From: Reticulitermes lucifugus
Taxonomy: Eukaryota > Arthropoda > Insecta > Blattodea > Rhinotermitidae
Reading direction: 5' to 3'
Length of the DNA stretch: 27,113 nucleotides
Assembly (NCBI GenBank): GCA_026260175.1
Contig: JAKCWW010008051.1
Span: 1-27,113, forward strand
Shown: positions 9,901-18,900 of the stretch, piece after piece
How the letters are laid out: each line of letters opens with the position of its first letter
Position numbering within the stretch: the stretch's first letter is position 1
The notes under the pieces: model-generated
The model's input: only the letters and a program-made list of their open reading frames with translations
The model's database searches: none
What the model was told of the DNA's origin: nothing
Translations under genes and position numbers: made by a program

Positions 9901-12900
9901 AAGGTTATATGATGTCTATGGTAGATATAAATATGAATCAATAGTAGAATTATACTGACAGAGAAACTGAAGTATTCGGAGACGAGCCTGTCCTGGTGCC
10001 ACTTTGTCCACTACAAATTCCACATGGACCCTCAAGGTGGGATAGGATATGGATGACACTGGAAATAACTGATAGTTATAACAGCTTAGTAAAGCAAGCA
10101 ATCCCGTTACAGGCCTGGACAGGTCCTTAGGGTTCCGGGAGGTTGAGGCTCCCAGATTTCTAGACAATCTGCACATGAAGGTGGTAAGGTTGTCAGCCCT
10201 ACGCATTGGCTGCCTCTACCCCCCAGGAAATATTCCTGATACTCATTTCTATTAGAGGCTGAGTCGACCCCAGGGCCATAGTGCGACCGAAAGGATTATG
10301 TTGAAAAATTACAATGACACCATCGGGAATCGAACCCTCGACCTTCCAGCTTATAGCGCAGTACCTCAACCAACTGCACCACCGCGTGCCCCACGTAACA
10401 GCTGAGTAGTAGATGCAAACTACTTATGTCAGCCATGTCACGTGGACTTTCAATGGAGTAAATATGTATGTGGTAAAGATAGGGTATTTCTTGGACTAGA
10501 TGTGTAAGGAACTCTCACCTGACAGGCATTAAAAATGTGACTCATAAGAATCTTGTTATAAACATGAACAAGTGGCTCAGTACACACATATGTTAGTAAT
10601 TCATAAATGATATTTCATATAGAAATAATTAGAACTGTTGGGTGTCATTTGAAGCACAGCAAAACATCTTGTTTATTAAATTAAGTTATAGACCAACTGA
10701 TGCACACTAAAACCACTTTTTTAAGTAGCTTTATTANNNNNNNNNNNNNNNNNNNNNNNNNNNNNNNNNNNNNNNNNNNNNNNNNNNNNNNNNNNNNNNN
10801 NNNNNNNNNNNNNNNNNNNNNNNNNNNNNNNNNNNNNNNNNNNNNNNNNNNNNNNNNNNNNNNNNNNNNNNNNNNNNNNNNNNNNNNNNNNNNNNNNNNN
10901 NNNNNNNNNNNNNNNNNNNNNNNNNNNNNNNNNNNNNNNNNNTAAAGGCATGTGAAATGTTTTTGTGGGGAGCGAAGTGTACTGCCTGTTGTACGGTGAA
11001 GAGTAGTGTGCATCAGTTGGTCTATAACTTAATTTAATATGACAAAGATGCACAGTGTCAACAGTGTGAAATCTTGTTTATTGTTTCCACATGCGACATT
11101 TCCCACAGTAATCATTCATTTCTTCCAGTCTAAAAAATCAGTATAAAAAATGTAAAATGGTATTGTGTGCATTGTTCCTTGAAATGTTGTTTCACTGCAT
11201 CATTTGTTTATAATTCTTGGTCCTGACCCACAATATTCCTGGAATGATTATTTCTGAAAAAAAAAATAGTGAAAGTAGCATTATGTTTTTGGAGAGTAAA
11301 GTAATGATAACCCGGTCCATACTGGTAATTACCATTACAATAGTAAAATTATGTATGAACTGTTTCCATGCCTCAGCCAGTCGAGGAATGTAGGTGGTGG
11401 AGAGGGGGAGGGGGAGATACTGAAAAGGATGTTGACATGCATGTCAATGTAATTTTATGTGCATCCAAAAGAAAGGCATGACCTTCCTTGTCCTGATTTT
11501 CGTGAAGCTCACAAATGCTTAACACCATTATGTTCAGATTCCTTGTCCTGCATGTTACCCAAATCGGACAATAAATGTGGAAAGTACAGTTATAAATTTA
11601 TTTACACCTATAAGTAAAGTTTCATTTTTCACTGCACAGATTTTCAGGAAACTCACAGTCACATAGTAAATTTTTATGGACATTTCCTGTTCTGAATCTT
11701 ATCCAAATTGGATGAAAAATTTAGAAAATACGGGCAAATTTTCATTCATGCCCATAGTAAAGTATGCCTTTCACTGCACCAATTTCCATGACACTTAAAC
11801 ATGATCAACAACCTTTTTTAAAGATCTTTCAAACCCAATTGCTTGAAAAGCTGTTAAATGGTAGTTGCTGAGACTAGGTCATGGATGGATCTGGCCTCCA
11901 CAGGAGACATTTTTCAATTTGTAAAGAGTGGCTAAAAAGTGAATTGCACACATGTATTAAAGTACCTTTTTGTTTCTTGGTTATTTTTGTCGGCTTAAGT
12001 GGAAAATGTAGAATTGTTTGTTGTTCTTGTCTCCTGTTTCTGACACATTTAATGTTTTCACATAACTAATGTGTTTCCATTATTGTAGTTTTGCGGTCTT
12101 TTCACAAACGATGGATAGAAGTTTCACTGTGTTATTATTCTGAAATAGTTGCAGAATGAATGATAGGTATTATGACTTATATAGTGTAGACTAATTTCGA
12201 TTTCTACTTGGAAACTTCTTGAAGAGGATTTAGGAACAGTTATCTCAAGTCTGGTGGCATAAGTTAGTATAAAATTATATTTTTAGTCTTGTAACACAAA
12301 ATACAAAATCTTGATTGGCAATTTTTTGCTATTTTTGCACCTCAGAATGGGAGATGTTGAAAGTCATCTCAGGTTTTCCAGAGTTGAGATTTTTTTTCTT
12401 TTTATATTTTATTCTGGTATCACAGAGGAAAGTTGGAGGGATATTCATCCACCTGTCCTGTAATATGTGAACACACTGAATGCCAAAGGAATTTCTCCCG
12501 TTTCTGCTTTCTGTCAAATAGAAATAGATAGTGTCTACATCTGGGCTTGCTAGAAATAGAAAGTGTCTACATCTGGGCTTGAAGTAAACTAATGTTGTCA
12601 GAATCCCTGTAAAGCTAAATGAGTCAAGCAGTTCATAGTGCTGAGTCAGTGGAGCTGGATATATGAGACAGTGGCAGTGAGTTCCAGCTACATGATCTGT
12701 AACATCACTTGTAAGTAGACATTGGTATAGTACTTGACTTCATTGTGTGTGTTGCTTGTAGAAACAAGATGGATTAAGACGTGAAGAAGGTCAGCGAGAC
12801 AGGGAGCGTCTGCGGGCAGACACAAAATCAAAGGGACCAGAGGAACGAGAAAGAAGGAAGCGGGGAGAGAGGGAGGATGAGACAGTTGCACCACCTAAAC

Positions 12901-15900
12901 CCTCAGGGAGTGTATCTTTATTTGATTTTGTGCAGAATAAACTCCCTCCTCAGAATGGTGAGTATGCTTTTATGTTGGGACATTAATTGTATGTTCTAAC
13001 TTCTCAGCAAATAGGCATAGTATGCAGGCGATGTCGTTCTGTGTGTACAGACCATCAGTAATATACAGTGTACCTTATTTCATGAAGAGAAATTGTTTTC
13101 TGCATGTATTATCATGACCTTCACTGTGAACTCTGTGCAAATGGGAAAAGGGGGAAGTAAATTTTAATTCTTGTAGTATAATCAGCAAGATTGAGAGCCT
13201 GTGTTATGTGAAACCTGTAGCGTTTGCTTCCTGCATGAAGTATTACATTAAGTTCATTTTGTGACATTGTATGTCTGACTAGTGTTCACCCAAGTAGGTC
13301 TCAAGTTGTACCAAATTCCAGAATGATTGAATCCAGTTTGTTATTATCGGAAGGCTTCCTACAGTAATGTACTGTCCTACACTTAACAAAACTGCAGTAT
13401 ACTATGACATTTTGTTTTCTACAGGAAATATTATTTTCTTGTTTACCAGAAGCCTAATATTTACCCATCTTTACTGTCTATCTGTGTAATGTGCTTACCT
13501 ATGTTTGGTGATCAGAACTTACTAGATGTTAGTGGTCTGTGAAATGTTTTTATTTCAGTGTGAGGGCCATAAAATTTTCTGATTTTTACAGGGGCTCTCT
13601 GACAGAGCTTTGACCAGACATGATCCAGTAGCAGCAGTTCAAATAGAACGAAAGTATCTGGCATGAGATACTGAAGGATTCAAATTTATGAGATCTGCGC
13701 TCTTCTGGGATGTTATGCAGCGTAGAATGCTAATTCTGTACCGACGTTTTGACCCTTGAAGATGAGACCAATAGGTTGTCCTGAAATGTCGGCACGGAAT
13801 TACCATTCTGCATTGCATAAAATCCCAGAAGAGCGCAGATCTCACTGACATCACAGTGGAAGCCTGAAATCATGATTCAGATTTAGTTTTAATGTAGTAC
13901 GTGTCTCTGGTTTTCATTCTGATGTAAGAATTTTCATTTCCAGATAAAGACTTGGACCAAAAACCTGTTCATGCAAGCAGTGGAAGTGGATCAGAACGAA
14001 AACTCATGTCATCAGATTCAGTGTATAAAGGTGGAGCAAACGCAAGGGGTGGACGATCAGAACGTGCAAACATTTCTCAGCCAAGAGGAAGTGGGGGAAA
14101 TAGAGGAGGGGGTAGAGGTGGTCGTGGAGGTAAAGGAGGTGCATCTTGGAGTAGTGATACAAGAGATAGAGACAGAGGAAACAGCTATTCCAACTCTCAT
14201 CAGAATAACATGATGCATCGAGACGAGCGTGCAGACAAAGGAAGACACAATATGACAGCGGCAGGCAGTAATGCAGGAATGTCCTCACTGCAGCAGCAAC
14301 AGAAACCACCTAGATTTCAGAACCAACAAAGGTACCAACAGCAACAACAGCAGGTCATTAATGAGAGTTTGTATGGACATCAGAATTGGTCCAGTTCATA
14401 CAATGAATCAAATTACGGAGGGACATGGCCTGGTCACAACTCAGCACCGAACAGTGGTGCGCCCAAGGCAAGGGATGATTTTGGTGCACCCAGTCATCAG
14501 GAATCATATGGAACTGTGTCATTTAATGATAGAAATAAGTCAACAAGGCAACATCAAATGGGAACTGGAGGATACAGAAATAGTTTTGATGCATCGTTAG
14601 ACTCACAGACAAACCGTGGTTTGGGGGGGCAGTACGATGGTGTTGGAGGTGTTCAGAACTTTGGCCAGCAGCAGGATATTTCATTTAATTCAGCCACCAA
14701 ATTCTCAAATCAGCACAATGCACGTTTATCGCATGACACATTCAACAGCTATTCAAGAACACAAAATCATCAGAGTAACCAAATGTATACGATGGATTTT
14801 TCATATAAAGAAACATCTCCCAGCAGTCTGAGCAACTCGCACGTTATGTCCAATAACATCACCTCTTCCCCACCGTATGGAAGCACTGCCTATTCATCGA
14901 ACACAAGTTATGGGGGAATGGTTCCTTCAGATGGTTCCTCCTCCAACCAGTATATACCGGACAGTAAGTCATGGCAGTGGCATAAGGGAGACAAATGTAT
15001 GGCCAAATACTGGGAAGATAATATGGTAAGTTTTGTAATTCTGATCCTGCATGTACTGTACTTCAGTATAGTGGCTTTTTGTAGAGTTCTGGAAGTCTGT
15101 TGAGCAGGGCCCTTTTTGAAGAACAGAGTTTTGTTCATCTGCTGGAACCCAAAGGTTTAGTACCATGTTCACAAGGGCCTGCCACTGATTTTTTATCATG
15201 AGCCAGATGAATCCTGTCTGTGCCCTCAACCTTTAACCAGCGACTGTTCTGTGTATAGGATGCAAGTAGGGCTATGACTCCTAGAAATGCATTTTATATA
15301 CTAGGCAAGACATGCTGCAGGATCTCAGTTTCTCTNCCGCACACACACACACACACACACACGCACACACACAAACACAAAATGCTGTGTATTTCATAAT
15401 GTTACCTTTTTTGGTTCGTATAGTGTGCACGTTTTACGTAAAGAGTTCTCTAACATTTAAATGCCCAACCCTGGTGCTTGAAGGTGGATACATTATGTGC
15501 ACATTTAAATGGCCTGCTGCTGCTGCTGCACATTAAGTGGCCATTTAAATTTTCATTATGGCTGTTTGGACCTGTTATTTTCTTAGAAATAAAAGCATAG
15601 AAACAGAAGAAGTGATACATTGATAAGAACCGTCTGTCTCACTGAAGTTACACATTCTGTCTTCTGTGAATGACAAGCAAAAATAAAATGCCAGCAGTAT
15701 TTAAAAACTTGCTGGCTTCACATGTTACTGCCAAGTATGGGCCATATTACCTGCCATGGTTCTAACCAGATGTTCATGCGCAGTGGGTAGGATACGTATA
15801 ACGTTCAGGGGTTCTTTTATGTCGTCTCGTCCCTTCACGTTTTCTACCCACAATATTTGTACTGATTTCTCATGTGTCCAACCCCAAACTGAGTACACCA

Positions 15901-18900
15901 TCTCAACTCACATTTACATATTGGTTAGGAATTTAGAAATTATCGTTAAGTCATTGGCATTATTATTACCCCTCCCGCCCTGTTCTCTGTGAAGGCCTAG
16001 CAGTCCTTACGTTACTGGGTGCTTGCAGACATAAACATCACCTGATATTCATCATGTTGTGGGTTTTCAGTATTACAATGCTGAAGTGACTGGTGTATCA
16101 GAGCGTACGTGCGTAGTACGTTTCATTGAATATGGCAACTACGAAGAAGTTCTGCAGGACGACTGCATCCCTTTTACTGAGGTGAGATAAGAAGTGTGTG
16201 TGATGTTCCTTCAGTTAAAGCAATACAGGGCTGTGATTATGCCATCTATATGTAAGTGTCCATCTCCATATACTTGTGGGAAATATCAGTAAGACCTAAA
16301 ATGTTTCTTTGTGTCAGTGCATTCCAGAAAAATTTAACTGATAACTTTAAAACTTTCTGGAGCAGAGGACGTATATCTCAATTTTGCCACCACTTACGAA
16401 GTCCATAAATACAAGTACTTGTAAAATACTTTCCTGTAGCAGCTATACACTTGCCAGCATTCATTCATTCTTTCATTCATTCATTTTGTTGGAAACATTT
16501 CTGGAGGCCGTCATGTGCAATCCTATGCAATGAACTTGAACTTCCACTGTATACTTCAAGTAATGGTGCTTCTGCTTGTCCTTGATCTATAAGGAGGTGA
16601 ATTCATGCTGTGTGAGATATGGAGTGGTGGTGGTGGTGGTGATGGTGTTGGTGGTAAGAAAATACTGTATGCCAAGCCTGGGAAGTTCCTCTACGTGTTT
16701 GGACTAGGATAGCATTTGTTTGTCATACATGATTTGGATCACTTGGAGTTTTCTGTTATTTATCTTCATAATCACTGGAGAAGTTTTATGTTAGCTGGTT
16801 GCTTCCACATTTTTAAACTTCAAATATGTTGTGCTTTTTGTGTGGTATCACACTTGCTAGTCTCTTGGCAGCGGAACAGTGACTCCATGGACATACAAAC
16901 ACGTATGAAAAAGCTGCAGCAATCTATCGCAATGTTATCTGTAGTTCCTTCTGTCAGTGAACTATTTGAAATTGTTGTGTATTTATGTAAGCACAGTTTT
17001 TGACTGTACCTTGGAATTGTCCACAGGAAAAAACAGACAGAAATGTGTCTTTTGTAATTCCATTCTGTTATAGTGATTCTTAATTTTGAAAGATGTGTGA
17101 AACGTACAGAACTAATGGGCTGTTTGAAGATTTTAAATTTATGTTCCTCTAATTTTCTCTGTGAAGTTTTCATAATCACTCTGAGTTCACGTGCAGTTGA
17201 TTTTGGCCACGTTAATTTTGCAATTGCACAGCATCTCCAGAATGCCACATCATTGCTTGAATTGCATTACCTAGTCTGAGCAAGCATTGAAATCTTCCAT
17301 TCCTGTTGCTTAAAAATTTGCCTGTTCAGTGCCGATTATGCCATAGATGGGGATCCTTTGTGCTGTTTCCCAATTAAACCATTCCAACATAGCATTATTG
17401 TGATCTTTGTAAGTCAGTTATTTATTGCCATTTGGCTTGATAAGTCTGAATGCCACAGACAGCTGTTTCCCCATACTGGATGTCACTGGTATATTTTATA
17501 TATGTATATATATATTAAAGTGAGTTTATTATTTCTAGTTCCCACATGCTTACATTTCTCCATAGTTCATATAACTGAATACAAAATAAAATACAGAGCA
17601 TTAAATGATGCTAAAAAGAACAAGAAGGGCAATGTACATATAAACGTAAAATTCAGGCACATTTGCGTAACCATTGTTGCCATGGAAAAGCAATCAGTAT
17701 TAAATATTATGAGTGTGTGTTTGTATTCTTAGCTATCTGGCATGCAAGTCACATCTTTTCTGCACCGTAATATATTGTCATCTGTGGCATGTCTGGCTGT
17801 ACCATATGTTTGCACACTATCTCATAAATGGCACGATTTTTGGAAAAAAATTTTTTGAACACAAAATGTGTGTTCTGATTTTCTCTACAACTTTTGTCTG
17901 AAACGGTTCTCATTGTAAGAAGAATTCAGCAAGATACTGTCATAAGTGTACAGAGGTGTTCATGTAAAGTACCCGTTATTCTTGTCAGATTTTAATGAAA
18001 CTTGAATTTTCGTGACAGATTTTCAAAAATACTCAAATATCAGATTTCATGACACAATTTTTGCAGTTTTGCGAATGCACCTGAAAACTGCGCCAAATAA
18101 ATGTAAATTAAATATGAAAAGCAAGGGAGTACTTAAGTGACATGATGTCTGCAACAACATGGCTTACTTAAACCTGAATTAAGCATGAAGCTAAAACTAA
18201 TGACCTCTGTGTGAACATTAAGACCTGAACAAACAGTAGACTGTAGAGTCAGTGGCAGTAGGCAGTGAAACAAATATCTTCTGAATAGAAGAAAGCAAAC
18301 TGTGTTTAGTGGTGCTGTGCCCAAAAAGCAATGTTATGATAAAACAGAATTTTGAACAGGGTGAATGGTGTATGGTCCAAAGAAAATTGTTAGAATAAAC
18401 TATAATCAATAATGTTCCACAGTTAATTTGCCTGTTGTAAAGAAGGTGTATCAAATATTGTTATTTTATTGCTTCCTCATTTCCAGGATGGGCTAGGACA
18501 CAGTATTCAGCCATCCAGTGCCTTCCTTAACTCCACTGAGTCTCTGCAGTCACAATCATATAACCAGAATCATTTCTCAGGTGAGAAATATTGTCAGTTT
18601 GTGTTTCTTCCCTGTGAATAAGAGGAAGTTTTGCAGCCATACAAATAATGAAAAAAATTAAGATTTCTTGTAAAGATGTTTTGTGAGCTGCTTGACCCTA
18701 AAGATGGAGCTACAGACCTCTGAAATGTCGGTACTGTACTTACCAGTGAATTTGATGTAACATCCCAGAAGACTTGAATCTTAGAGGATGGTTTTCATAA
18801 TAGCATGCGTGTATATTCATTCTACTCTTACTTTCATAATGAACCTCACTTTTTCTTGTAACTGTGCATTCAGTTTCTTGCCCTCCTGATTCTTTTGGAA

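Larger units (their letters stand above)
7400..12761 (+). other. TDRD3 intron e/f
   Basis: 5362-bp GT-AG intron, the repeat sink of the gene. Two SINEs with TSDs, a fold-back relic, a TA-flanked MITE, a minus-strand tRNA-derived repeat, a gap-containing inverted repeat, a degenerate 142-bp tandem array and a 32-bp tandem duplication are listed separately. The stretches 9455-9920, 11040-11450 and 11800-12515 show nothing I recognise. Confidence 0.85.
15026..16070 (+). other. TDRD3 intron g/h
   Basis: 1045-bp GT-AG intron splitting the Tudor domain. It contains a LINE tail fragment (about 15095-15240, minus) and a CA microsatellite (15340-15380). A 14-bp inverted repeat ACATTTAAATGGCC / GGCCATTTAAAT surrounds a (TGC)n run near 15500-15550. 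15560-16060 shows nothing recognisable. Confidence 0.85.
16182..18486 (+). other. TDRD3 intron h/i
   Basis: 2305-bp GT-AG intron. Simple repeats are (TTCA)n at about 16458-16486 and (GGT)n at about 16625-16655. No recognisable gene or transposon was found in the rest, including a 142-codon minus-strand frame at 16820-17248 with no family resemblance. Confidence 0.8.

Noticed and set aside
10319..10393. Possible tRNA gene on the minus strand (perfect B-box)
   Set aside because: Head of a SINE-type repeat: it continues into a repeat body without a proper acceptor stem pairing or Pol III terminator.
10681..11053. Long frames on both strands across the N run
   Set aside because: Artefacts of translating N.
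14004..14309. Minus-strand frames opposite exon g
   Set aside because: Shadows of the low-complexity TDRD3 coding exon.
15438..15560. ACATTTAAATGGCC / GGCCATTTAAAT inverted repeat around (TGC)n
   Set aside because: Short palindromic AT-rich words; too small to call an element.
16820..17248. 142-codon minus-strand frame in intron h/i
   Set aside because: No domain, no similarity I recognise, no supporting splice or promoter context; could be chance or a very old repeat.
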